Shown in pieces: positions 23,349-34,840 of a stretch of DNA of 64,000 nt. The DNA comes from Lumnitzera littorea. Taxonomy: Eukaryota > Streptophyta > Magnoliopsida > Myrtales > Combretaceae. Position numbers and translations under genes: made by a program. The first letter of the stretch is position 1, and every line of letters begins with the position of its first letter. A model generated the notes under the pieces. That model had not been told where the DNA came from. It searched no databases and saw nothing but the letters and a program-made list of their open reading frames with translations. Location of the stretch: the NCBI GenBank assembly GCA_024138015.1, contig JAMXBB010000006.1:74978626-75042625 (forward strand), given 5' to 3'.

Positions 23349-23376
<28 letters not shown>
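23349..23376. repeat. (TA)n microsatellite
   Basis: Pure alternating TA run of 28 bases inside LTR-B; a similar run follows at 23438-23462. Confidence 0.95.
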
Positions 23377-23432
23377 CATATGATAATTTTATTGATTTAT
23401 GGCTTTTCAAGCGTTAAGATAATTTCATAGAG

Positions 23433-23463
<31 letters not shown>

Positions 23464-23671
23464 TTTCTAAAGTACACGTATGTAGGGATTGGGGTTTTCT
23501 TACATGATAAGGGTTTCCAAATTATATAATTGGGTCTTTCAAGTTCGTTTTGAGTTCCAGGTTCAAAATTTTAGTCGGTTTTCATTTTATGTAGTTTTAT
23601 TGTCTTAGAGAACCATCTACGACACTCGAATCTGATACTATGTTTAGAAGGTTGAATTTACAGAGTCTACA

Positions 23672-24269
23672 ATCATGATAAATTGAAAAAGACATAATGG
23701 ATTGATCAAGGCGTATCATACACCAAATGGATTATAATTTTGGGACTATAATCAAGAGTGTAATTTGGGCCAAGAGTTTGCAAGGAAGTCTTCTTTGACT
23801 AAATTAGTCATGAGTTACATTTTCCTTAAAAAAATGAGGGTGTTTGAAAACATAAGGCCTTACTAAGTGGTTCAGCATCCAAGAAGCCTCATGTGATTAT
23901 TAAGGAATGATTCTTTACCTGTTAGCAAACTAAAAAAAAAAGGAGAGAGAAAGAAGAAAATAAAAGGTTAATAAAAAGAAAAAAAAAAGAGAAAAAGGAA
24001 AAAGAGAGAGAGAGTATCTTTATTCTAAGTCCATGTCAGCCTAAGTAGCCAAGTTTTCAATCCATTGCAATGTCTTTTTTAACGTAAATGGTTTTCACTA
24101 AAGAGTTTATCTATAAATATTTTCCTCAAATCAGGTAGTGTTTTAGACAAGTTTAATCTTAGCTAGCTCTCAAATGGGCTATCTTACCTTCTACCCATTC
24201 AACTCTCTTCAAGGTCTTTAGCAAACCTATAAGGCCCTTTTGATCACCAAGTTTCTCTTAATAAGCCCA
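23672..24269 (+). other. Continuation of the Tat/Ogre-like element, with purine tract
   Basis: Resumes the sequence broken at 18823. It contains a strong A/G tract at 23931-24014 ending in (GA)n, similar to the one at 18311-18432. From about 24200 the sequence begins to look like shortened, degenerate satellite monomers (ATAAGCCCATAAGGCAC, CCAACTTAAGG). No coding sequence was recognised. Confidence 0.5.
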
Positions 24270-24744
24270 TAAGGCACTTCATTAAGTCCAACTTAAGGTT
24301 TCTAGTCCTCGAAAAGATGCTCCCACCTAGGTTAGTGAGACTAGTGAGGCATGATCACGTTATTTAAATCAATCCCACCTTAGGGTTATTAGTCCCCATG
24401 AGGCGATCTTGCGTAGGTTAGTGAGCTTAGAAAGGCATGATTAGGTTTTAGATTGATCCAAGATTAAGATTGTTAGTCCCTAAGAGACACTCTCACCTAA
24501 CTTAGTGAGCTTAGTGAAGCAAGGCTAGGATTTAGAATGATCTCAAATTAAGGTTGCTAGTATTCAAGAGATACTCCTACCTAGGCTAGTGAAGCTAATA
24601 AAGCATGACCAGGTCTTTTGGATAGATCCCAAATTAGGGTTGCTAATCTTAAAGAGATACTCTCGCCTAGGTTAGTAAGCCGAATAAGGTACGACCAAGT
24701 TTTAGATCGATCTCAGTTTAGGGTTGCTAGTCTTCGAAAAATGC
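24270..24744 (+). repeat. Satellite array, left part before LTR-C
   Basis: First regular monomers of the 84/86-bp satellite described at 28162-42805. The edge is gradual: the first units are short and diverged. The array is cut at 24744 by LTR-C. Confidence 0.9.
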
Positions 24745-25450
24745 TGTAAACCCCGCAAAATTAGCTATTTAAGAATAAAAATGAACCTTAATATTGTAAA
24801 TGACTTGATAAGTCATTAAAACCGAGCAAGATAAAAATTTAATAAATCATAAATTTAAATATCTTATAGGTAGTAAAAATCTTAGGAATTGATCGAAACC
24901 CTATATCGCATACTAAAACCCTAAAACTGACTTACACACCATTAACCAAAATTGAACCCGAATTTAATCGAAACCTTAAAATTATAAATATAAACCTATA
25001 AAATAATTAAATATTACTCAATAGTAATAAAATTATTGTCGATTGCAAATTTTGACTAAAACACCTATTCGCACAAAATTATAACGAAATTGCTATAATA
25101 ACTTGTAATAATTATAATTGTAACAAGTACCAATTAAATTGATAAAATTTCATAAAAATTTGAAAATTAATTTACGAGGAAAATCGTTATAATTTATATG
25201 ATTCGAAAAATTACATATATTTGTTAATAATTTTCATTTTCCTTCTCTTCCATTTCGAATTTATCTCATTTTCCTTCTTCCATTTCCAATTCAAGTCACC
25301 TCCTGCACAAAACGTGGAAAAAAATCAGCAAAATGAAATCAAACAAGCCGCCTACGTGAAGAAAAGAAAATTGCCAAGTGTTGAATGGAAAATAAAAGAA
25401 AAATAAAAAGAAAATTTGGATAATTATTTAGCTTAAATTTTAAGCTAACT

Positions 25451-25463
25451 CACGTGTATAAAA
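25451..25463 (+). promoter_or_regulatory. G-box and TATA box of LTR-C promoter
   Basis: CACGTG (25451-25456) is followed at once by TATAAAA (25457-25463), about 150 bases before the predicted splice donor. LTR-F keeps CACGTG at 63135-63140 at the matching place. G-boxes bind bZIP/bHLH factors in plants, which suggests light, ABA or stress-responsive transcription. Transcription would start near 25490 by usual TATA spacing; this is inferred. Confidence 0.65.
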
Positions 25464-25609
25464 GGAGGAAAGAACAAAAGAAAAAAAAATCTGCATAAAC
25501 CGAAAACAGGAAGCAAACCGTGAGGAGAGAAAAAGAGAAAGAAAGAAGAAAAAGAAAGAAAGAAAAGAAGGAAAAAGGGAAGAAGGAAGATTTAGAAGAA
25601 AAAAAAAAG

Positions 25610-27755
25610 GTAAGTAAATTATTTTAGATGTATGTTATATAGTATATACATGTATAAATTAAGTATTTGTATAGTATTTTTTTTTTAATATAACATTAGT
25701 AATACATTTATATTTGCATAAATACATAAATTGAAAATATATGTATGTATAAGGCTAAGTATGTATACATGTATAAACATAGATATATTATATGAAAAGA
25801 GTATGTATTATGTATTATATTTTTTTTTTAAATACGTATGATTAGTATTAAGTATTTATATTAAATAACTATAGTAGATATATATATTTGTACCATGAAC
25901 TTTATATATATATATATATATATATATACTCATGTATAATTTTTTTCGTGTATGTATATATGTACTCGTATAGTATATACGTAGTGGGGTATTTTTATAA
26001 GTATGTATATAAGACATATATTTGTATATATATATATAATATAAAGTATATGCTTTAGAGTATACGGCATAATATATGTATAATATATAGTATACATATT
26101 TTATAATAAATATTATCTAAATATATATATACCAAATATATAATATAAGAATGGGTATTGGTAAATTATCTATATATATATATTTAGGTCTTCGGAAATT
26201 ATATGGGTATATTATTATGTATAAATACATATACATATATAATACGTATAATGTAGAGTATATATATATATATATATAAGTAGTATACCGAATATATATT
26301 AGCATATATAATATGTTTACTAAATTTGTAAATATGTAAGGTGTATATGTTTATATATATATATATATAATACCGTGATTAAGGTTATTTTTTTAAAAAA
26401 TAATAATAAATAAATAAATAAAATTATAACAATATTATAAGTATATATATATATAAACCGTAATATATATATATATATATAGATAATGGGAAAATGAAAA
26501 TAATAAAGGCAATAATAATAATAATAATAACTTAATTAATAATTTTTAAGATATTTTTATATCACAATTTAAACAATAAGTCGCAACATCTAAAACGGAC
26601 CTCGTTACGAGAAAATACGCTCGAAAACGATCAAAATGAACTATAAGTTCATAACGATCTAAACTAAAACGAAAATATTCCAAAATACATAAAGGAAATC
26701 TCGTAAATATAAGAAAATAATTACTATTAATCCCATTGAGTATGATAAACCCTATAAATATAAGACTTTAGGTATATTGGGGAATTGGATAAACTACAAT
26801 AGACTTTTAGTTAACTAAGGAGTTTGACTTTATATAATACTTATAAGTGTTGTTATATTTTAAGTATTCAATATCGAGTTTTGGAAATCCTAAAGATTTG
26901 GACAATGAGCAATAATCCAAGTGAGAGAGTTCTAATGACCTGCTACTTACTTGTGTATGTTACTTGTATGATGTTTTGCTGCTTACTGTTGCTTGTATGT
27001 TTGAATGACTATTTTGCTTGTATGCCATCATCTGTGTGATCACTTTTTTAAAAAAATTGATAAATATAAATATTTGACCCAAATAACTGGTTCTATTCGT
27101 CACATGTCTATGACTCAATAAATGTATGGATAGAGAGTGCTAGCTTTGCAAAATGTTGAAAAGAGTATTTTTGGAAAAAGGTTTTCTTAATCTTAAACAT
27201 ATTTTGTACGATTTTGATAAGAGCCGCAGTGCCAGAAATGATATTTTATCGTTAAGGCAAAGTTAGCATGGGTTCTCCACCTGATAGCGAGAGGACTCGC
27301 TCTATTGTGTCCGTAAGGCCTTGGTTAATTTTGGCTTACGAGATGGACTCATAAGTTGTGCCCGAAGGGCCTTGGAGGGTGGATAGTCCTAGAATGGAAT
27401 CCCCCTATTTGAATTGAAATTTTCTTTCTCGGCTAGGGTAATAGTCAAGTGAAGCCTAGGGGGTAAGGCCCCTAGGTAGCTTCATGCAAGTAAGTTGAGG
27501 TGCCCTATGCGGGTAAGTACAGGGGATAATCGAAGTGTAGACGACGTAATTCTATACCTTCCATAGTTCCGAACTCCCTTGGATGTGTTTCTTACATTCA
27601 TCACGACTGCATTCATCACGCCTGCATTCATTTTGAATGTAGACAGCTTGCTTGCATGTGTGATAATAATGTATGATAACTTGCTTGAATGGTGGTAGTG
27701 AGGAACGAACTCACTGAGCTGTTATATGCTTACTCCCTTATAGTTTCTTTTGCAG
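25610..27755 (+). other. Predicted LTR-internal intron of LTR-C
   Basis: Donor AAG/GTAAGT at 25610 lies just after a purine-rich stretch downstream of the TATA box. Acceptor TTTCTTTTGCAG/G ends at 27755. Length is 2,146 bp. Both sites are near-perfect plant consensus and the TA-rich interior is U-rich, as plant introns are. Confidence 0.55.
25903..25928. repeat. (TA)n microsatellite
   Basis: Alternating TA run of 26 bases. The whole stretch 25620-26480 is TA-rich low complexity with further short runs near 26030, 26260, 26350 and 26465. Confidence 0.9.
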
Positions 27756-30700
27756 GTTTACTTACATTGGGATTTGGATAAGTCTCGAGTACCGAGTGTG
27801 AGATGAAGATATGTATCTTAGTATTAGGAATAGCTGAGTACCTTTTAGTTGATACATAAACATCTTTGTTGATAATTTTATTTTTCTTGCATTTCTTTTG
27901 TAATATTGGTATATCCTATCTTATTATTTGGTAAGGGATACCGATTCTCTACGGTTCTGAGGAATTGTAGGATATCGGACACCCATAGTTATTTATATTT
28001 GTATTTTACAGTAAATTAATTATGTAAAAATCAGTAACCTTAGTAATTAATCATTTAGAGTCTTGAAATCTCTAACTTGCAAGACGGTTCTCATATCATG
28101 GGTGCATACATGTTATGGAAATTTTAGGTAATCCTACTAAGCTCCCTGTAGGGTCATGATAGATGCTCCTACCTAAGTTAGTGGGCCTAGTGAGGTACAA
28201 CCAGGTCATTTAGATCAATCTCAAATCAAGGTTGCTAGTTCCTGATAGATGTTTTTACCTAGGTTAGTGAACCTAGTGAGGCACGACTAAGTTTCAGGTT
28301 GATGCCGAATTAGGGTTTTAAGTCCACGAAAGAAGCTCCCACTTATGTTGGTAAGCTTAGTAAGGTACAGTAAGGTTTTAGATCAATCTTAGATTAGGGT
28401 TGCTAATCCCAAAAGACATTCCCACCTAGGTTAGTAAGCCTAGTGAGGCACAACCAGGTCTTTTAGATCGATCCCAAATTAGGACTGTTAGTCCTCGAAA
28501 GACATTCCTGCCTAGGTTAATGGGCCTAGTGAGGTACAGCTAGGTTTTAGATTGATCCCAAACTAGGGTTGATAGTCCTTGAGAGATACTTTTGCCTAGG
28601 TTAGTAAGTGTAGCGAAGTACGACTGGGTCTTTTAGATCGATCTTAGATTAGCGTTGCTAGTCCTCAAGAGATGCTTCCACCTAGGTTAGTGAGCTTAGT
28701 AAGGTATGGCTAGGTTTTATGTCAATCCCAAATTAGGGCTGCTAGTCCCCTAGAGACACTCCTACTTAGATTAGTGAGCCTAGTGAGAAACGGCTAAGTT
28801 TTAAATCGATCCTAACTTAGGGTTAGTAGTCCCCGAGAGACGCTCTTACTTTAGTTAATGAGCTTAATGAGGCACAACCAGGTCCTTTAGATCCACCTAG
28901 ATTAGGGTTACTAGTCTTTGAGAGACGTTCCTACCTAGGTTAGTGAACCAAGTGAGGCATGGCTAGGTTTTAGATCAATTTCAACTTAAGGTTGCTAGTC
29001 CTCGAAAAACATTCCCACTTAGGTTAGTGAGCCTAATAAGGGATGACCTAGTCCTTTAGATTGATCCTAACTTAGGGTTGTTAGTTCCTAAGAGAAGCTC
29101 TCGCCTAGGTTAGTGAGCTTACTAAGGTACAACCAGGTTTTAGATTAATCCCAATTTACGATTGCTAATCCTTAAGGGATGCTCCTACCTAAGTTAATGA
29201 GCCTATTGAGGTATCATAAGGTTTTAGATCCATCCTAGTTTAGGGTTGCTTATCACTGAAAGATGGTCCTGCTTAGGTTAGTAAGCCTAGTAAGGTATGA
29301 CTAGGTCTTTTAGATTGATCACAAATTAGTGTTGCTAGTTTAAAGGAGGCGCTCCCGCCTAGGTTAGTGAGCATAGTAGCACTACCAAGTTATTTATCAA
29401 TCCCAAGTTAAGGTTGCCAATCCCCTAGAGACAATCCTGCTAAGGTTAATGAGCCTAGCAAGGTACAACTAGGTTTTATATTAATCTTAACTTAAGGTTG
29501 CTAGTCCCGACAGATGCTCCTACCAAGGTTTATGAGCCTAATGAGACATGACTAGGTCTGTTAGATCGATCCTAACTTAAGGTTGCTAGTCCTTGAGAGA
29601 AGCTCTCACCTAGGTTAGTGAGCCTAGTGATGCACGATAAGGTTTTAGATCCATCCTAGTTTAGGGTTGCTTGTCACTGAGAGACTCTCCTGCCTACGTT
29701 AGTGAGCCTAGTGAGGTATGACCAATTCTTTTAGATTGATCATAGATTAGCGTTATTAGTCCCCAAGAGATGCTCTCGCCTAGGTTATTGAGCCTAGAGA
29801 GGTACGGCCAAGGTTTTTATTTATCCCAAATTAGGGTTGCTAATCCCCCAGAGATAATCCCACTTAAGTTAGTGAGCCTAGTGAGGTATGGCCAAGTTTT
29901 AGATCGATCTTAACTTAAGGTTGCTAGTCTTCGAGAGACGTTCCTACCTAGGTTAATGAGCCTAATGATGTATGACTAGGTCTTTTAGATCAATCCCAAA
30001 TTAGGGTTGCTAGTCCTTAAAAGATACTCCCGCCTAGGTTAATGAGCTTAGTAAGGCACGGCTAGGTTTTAGATCAATCTCAACTAAAGGTTACTAGTCT
30101 TCGAGAAACACTCTCGCCCACATTAGTGATCCTAATTAGGTACAACCAGGTCCTTTAGATCGATCCCAAGTTAGGGTTGCTAGTCCCCGAAAGAAGCTCC
30201 CCACTAGGTTAGTGAGCCTAATGCGGTATGACCAGGTTTTAGATTAATCCCAATTTAAGGTTGCTAGTCCCCGAGAGACGCTCCTACTTAAGATAGTGAG
30301 CTTAGTGAGGTACGGCTAGGTTTTAGATTGATCTCAAATTAGGCTTGCTAGTCTTCAAGAGATGCTCCTACCTAAGTTAGTGAGCTTAGTAAGGCATGAC
30401 CAAGTTTTAGATCAATTTCAGTTTAGGGTTGCTAGTCCTTGAAAAAAGCTCCCACCTAAGTTAGTGAGCCTAGTGAGGCACAACCAGGTCATTTATATCG
30501 ATCACAAATTAAGGTTGTTAGTCCCTAAGAGATGCTCTTACCTAGGTTAGTGAACCTAGTGAGCACGACTAGGTTTTAGATCAATCCTAAATTATGTTTG
30601 TAAGTCTACGAGGGACACTCTTGCTTATGTTAGTGAGCCCAAAAAGGCATGACTAGGTTTTAGAACAATCTCGGTTTAAGGTTGCTAGTCACCAAGAGAT

Positions 30701-32479
30701 GCTCTTGCCTAGGTTAGTAAGTCTACTGAGGCATAGCCAGGTTTTAGATTGATCTCAACTTAAGGTTAATTATCCTCAGAAGATGCTCTCAACTAGGTTA
30801 GTGAGCTAAATGTGGTATGATTAGGCCCTTTAGATAGATTCAAACTTAAGGTTGTTATTCCCCGAGAGACACTCTTGACTAGGTTAGTGAGCTTAGTGAA
30901 GCATGACCAGGTTTCAAATCACATTCAGTTTAAGGTTGCTAGTCCTCGAAGGGCGTTCCCACCTAGCTTAATGAGCCCAGTGAAGTACGACCATGTTTTA
31001 AATTGATCCTTGTTTAGGGTTACTAGTCCATAAGAGACACTCTTGTTTAGGTTAATGAGCCTAATGAGGCATAACCAGGTCCTTTAGATCTATCCTAAAT
31101 TAGGGTTGCTAATCTTCAAGAGATGCTCCTTCCTAAGTTAGTGAGCCTAGCAAGGCACGACCAGTTTTTAGATAAATCTCTATTTAAGGTTGCTAGTCCT
31201 CGAGAGACACTCCTGCTTAGGTTAGTGAGCTTAGTGAAGCATAGCCATGATTTAGAATGATCTTAGATTAAGGTTGCTAGTCCTTGAAAGACGCTCACGC
31301 CTAGGTTAGTATGTCTAGTGAGACACAACCAGGACTTTTAGATCGATCCTAGATTAGGGTTGCTAGTCTCCAAAAGATGCTCTTATTTAGGCTATTAAGC
31401 CTAGTGAGGCACAGCTAGGTATTAGATCTATCCTAGATTAAGGTTGCTAGTCTCCAAGAGGCACTCTCGCCTAGGTTAGTGAACTAGGTAAGGTATGGCC
31501 AAGTTTTAGATCGATCCTAACTTAAGGTTGCTAATCTCCAATAGATGTTCCTACCTAGGTTAATGAACCTAATAAGGTAAGACTAAGTCCTCTAGATCAA
31601 TCCCAAATTAGGGTTACTATTGCTCGAGAGACTCTCCTACCTAGGTTAGTGAGCCTAAGGAGGTATAGCCAAGTTTTATATCGATCTCAACTTAAGGTTA
31701 TTAGTTATCGAGAGATGATTTTACCTAGGTTAGTAAGCCTAATAAGGTACGACCAAGTCTTTTAGATTGATCCCAACTTAGGGTTGATAGTCCCTTAAAG
31801 ATACTCTTACATAGGTTCGTGAGCCTAATGAGGCACGACCAGGTTATAGATCAATCTCGATTTAAGGTTGCTTATCCTCGAGAGACATTCCCACCTAGGT
31901 TAGTGAGCCTAGTAAGGAATGACCAAGTTTTAGATCAATCCTAATTTAGGGATGCTAGCCTCCAAGAGACACTCCCACTTAGGTTAGTGAGCCAATTGAG
32001 GTACGATTAGGTCCATTAGATCAATCCCAAATTAAGGTTGTTAGACCTTAAAAGATGCTCCCATCTAGGTTAATAAGCTTAATGAGGCTCAACTAGGTTT
32101 TAGATTGATCGTATAGTAGCATTGCTAGTCCCCGAGTGACGTTTTTGCCTAGATTAGTGAGCCTAGTGAGGTACAACCAAGTTTAGATCAATCCTAAATT
32201 GGGGTTGCTTATCCCCTAGAGATGTTCCTGCCTTGGTTAGTGGGCCTAGTAAGGTATGACAAGGTCTTTTAGATAGATCCCAGATTAGGGTTGCTAATTC
32301 CCAAAAGGCGCTCCCGCCTAGGTTAGTGAGCTTAGTGAGGTATTACCAGGGTTTAGATCGATCTCAACTTAAGGTTACTAGTCCTCGAAAGTCATTTTCA
32401 CTTAGGTTAGTGAGCCTAATAAGGCATGACTGGACCCTTTAGATCAATCTCAACTTAGGGTTGCTAGTCCTTAAAAGAT

Positions 32480-34840
32480 GGTCCCACCTAAGTTAGTGAG
32501 CCTAATGAGGCATGACTAGGTTTTAGATCGATTCCAGTTTAGGGTTACTAGTCCCCAAAATATGTTGCCACCTAAGTTAGTGATCCTAGTGAGGCACGAC
32601 AAGGTCATTTAGATTGATCCCATATTAAGGTTGCTAGTCCCTGAGAAATGCTCCTACTTATGTTAGTAAACGTAGCGAGGCATGACCGGGTTTCAGATCG
32701 ATCTTAGATTAAGGTTGTAATTCCATGAGAGACACTCCCGCTTATGTTAGTAAGCCTAATGAAGCATGGCTAGGTTCTAGATCAATCTTGGTTTATGCTT
32801 TCGAGTCGCCGGGAGATGCCCCTGCCTAGGTTAGTGAGCCTGATCAGGCCCGACTAAGTTTTAAACCAATCCCAAATTAAGGTTACTAGTTCCCCGGAGA
32901 TGCTCCCGCCTAGGTTTGTGAATCTAGTGAGATACGATTAGGTATTTTTTATCGATACCAAATTAGGGTTACTAGACCTTAAGAGATGCTCCCATTTAGG
33001 TTAGTAAGGCTAATATGGCATAACCAGGTTTTAGGTTAATCTAAGATTAGGGTTTCTAGTCCCCGAGAGATGGTCTCGCCCAAGTTAGAGAGCCTTGTAA
33101 GGCATGACTAAGTTTTAGATCAATCTCAACTTAAGGTTACTAATCTCCAAGAGATACCCCGCCTAGGTCAGTGGGCCTAATGAGACTCGACCAGGCCCTT
33201 TAAATCAATCCCAAATTAGGATTGCTAGTCCTCAAGAGACACTCCTGCCTAGGTTAATGAGCCTAGCAAGGCACGACTAGGTTTTAGATCAATCTCTATT
33301 TAAGGTTATTAGTCCCCGAGAGACGCTCTCACCTAGGTTAGTGAGCCTAGTGAGGCATGGCTAGGTTTTAGATCGATCCTATGTTAGGGTTGCTAATTCC
33401 CTAAAGATGCTCCCGCCTATGTTAGTGAGTCTAGTGAGACATGACTAGGACTTTTAGATTAATCTCAGATTAGGGTTAGTAATCTCTAAGAGATACTCCT
33501 ACTTAGGTTAGTAAACCTAATGAGGCATGGCTAGGTTTTAGATCGATCCTAGATTAAGGTTACTACTCTCCGAGAGGCACTCCCACCTAGGTTAGTAAAC
33601 AAGGTGAAGGATGGCTACGTTTTAGATCGAGCCCAACTTAAGGTTGCTAGTCCCCAAGAGACACTACCGCCTAAGTTAGTGAGCCTAGTGAGGTATGACC
33701 AGGTTTTAGATCGATCCCAATTTAGGGTTGCTAGTCCACAAAAGATACTTTCGCCTAAGTTAGTGAGCTTAATGAGGTACCGCCAGGTCGTTTAAATTGA
33801 TCCCAAATTAAAGTTGCTAGTCCCTGAGAAATGCTCCCACCTAGGTTAGTAAACCTAGTAAGGTATGACCAGGTTTTAGATCGATCCCATATTAGAGTTA
33901 TAAGTCCATAAGAGACGCTTCCGCTTATGTTAGTAAGCCTAGTTAGGTACGACTAGTTTTTAGATCAATCTCGGTTTGTGGTTGCTTATCACTGGGAGAT
34001 GCTCCCACCTAGGTTAGTGAGCCTAATCAGGTACATCCAAGTTTTAAATCAATCCTAGATTAAGGTTGCTAGTCCCTGAGAGACACTCCCGACTAGGTTT
34101 GTGAGTTGTGAGATATGACTAGGTCTTTTTTTATCGATACCAAATTAGGGTTGCTAGACCCTAAGAAACACTTCCGCTTAGGTTAGTAAGCCTAGTATGG
34201 TACAGCTAGGTTTTAGATCTATCCAAGATTAAGGTTTTTAGTCCTTGAGAGATGCTCCCACCTAAGTTAGAGAGTCATGTAAGGCATGACTAGGTTTTAG
34301 ATCGATCTCAACTTAGGGGTACTTATCCCTAAGAGACGCCCCACTTAGGTTAGTGAGCCTAATGAGGCTCAACCAAGTCCTTTAGATCGATCCCAAATTA
34401 GGGTTGCTAATCCTTAAGAGATGCTCCTGCTTGAGCCTAGTAAGGTATGACTAAGTTTTAGCTCAATCTTTGTTTAAGGTTGCTAGTCACCGAGAGACGC
34501 TCCCACCTAGGTTAGTAAGCCTAGTGAAGCACAACCAGGTTTTAAATCGATCCCAAATTAGGGTTACTAGTTTCCTAGAGATGTTCCCGCTTAGGTTAGT
34601 GTGTCTAGTGAGACACAACAAAGACTTTTAGATCGATCCTAGACTAGGGTTACTAATCTCTAAGAGATACTCTTGCTTTGGTTCTCACATAGGTTAAAGC
34701 ATAGTGAGGTATGGCTAGGTTTTAGATCAATCCCAAATTAAGGTTGCTACTCCCCGAAAGGTACTTTCACCTAGGTTAGTGAACTGGGTAAGGGATGGCC
34801 AAGTTTTAGATCAAGCCCAACTTAGGATTGTAAGTCCCCG
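32480..34840 (+). repeat. Higher-order repeat, about 1.18-kb unit, two copies
   Basis: About 14 monomers are duplicated. Unusual monomers recur in order with 1,176-1,185-bp spacing: the TAAGTCCATAAGAGAC / TAATTCCATGAGAGAC unit with CTTATGTTAGTAAGCC (near 32714 and 33899), a unit with TTTTTTATCGATACC (near 32945 and 34125), TTAGAGAGCC / TTAGAGAGTC (33085, 34268), and a unit with AAGGATGGC / AGGGATGGCC (33605, 34790). Confidence 0.85.

Larger units (their letters stand above)
18824..23671 (-). mobile_element. Solo LTR-B, 4,848 bp, minus orientation
   Basis: The left end TGTGGCGACC (minus strand GGTCGCCACA) is at 18824, and the right end is GAGTCTACA at 23671, so on the minus strand the LTR begins TGTAGACTC. 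Flanking 5-mers are ataat (18819-18823) and atcat (23672-23676), one mismatch. The left 150 bp are clearly alike in LTR-A and LTR-C (CCTAAAATTTCCATA and the TATCCCCTACCAAA block). The extra length comes from a three-copy tandem repeat near the 5' end (22220-23280) and (TA)n tracts. No internal region exists. Confidence 0.8.
24745..28161 (+). mobile_element. Solo LTR-C, 3,417 bp, plus orientation, inserted in the satellite
   Basis: Starts TGTAAACCCC at 24745 and ends GGGTCATGATA at 28161, a two-transition version of GGGTCGTGACA. Flanking 5-mers are aatgc (24740-24744) and gatgc (28162-28166), matching the monomer motif AGATGCTCC, so the insertion split one monomer. The first 400 bp closely match LTR-F. 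The second half (26700-28161) matches LTR-A on the opposite strand. A G-box and TATA box precede a purine-rich segment and a splice donor. The centre (about 25620-26520) is a TA-rich low-complexity stretch. Confidence 0.9.

Noticed and set aside
33604..33795. Open frame of 63 codons in the satellite with an internally repeated protein sequence
   Set aside because: It is a translation of two adjacent monomers; other monomers break the frame, and the same pattern is expected in any tandem array whose units are a multiple of three in length.
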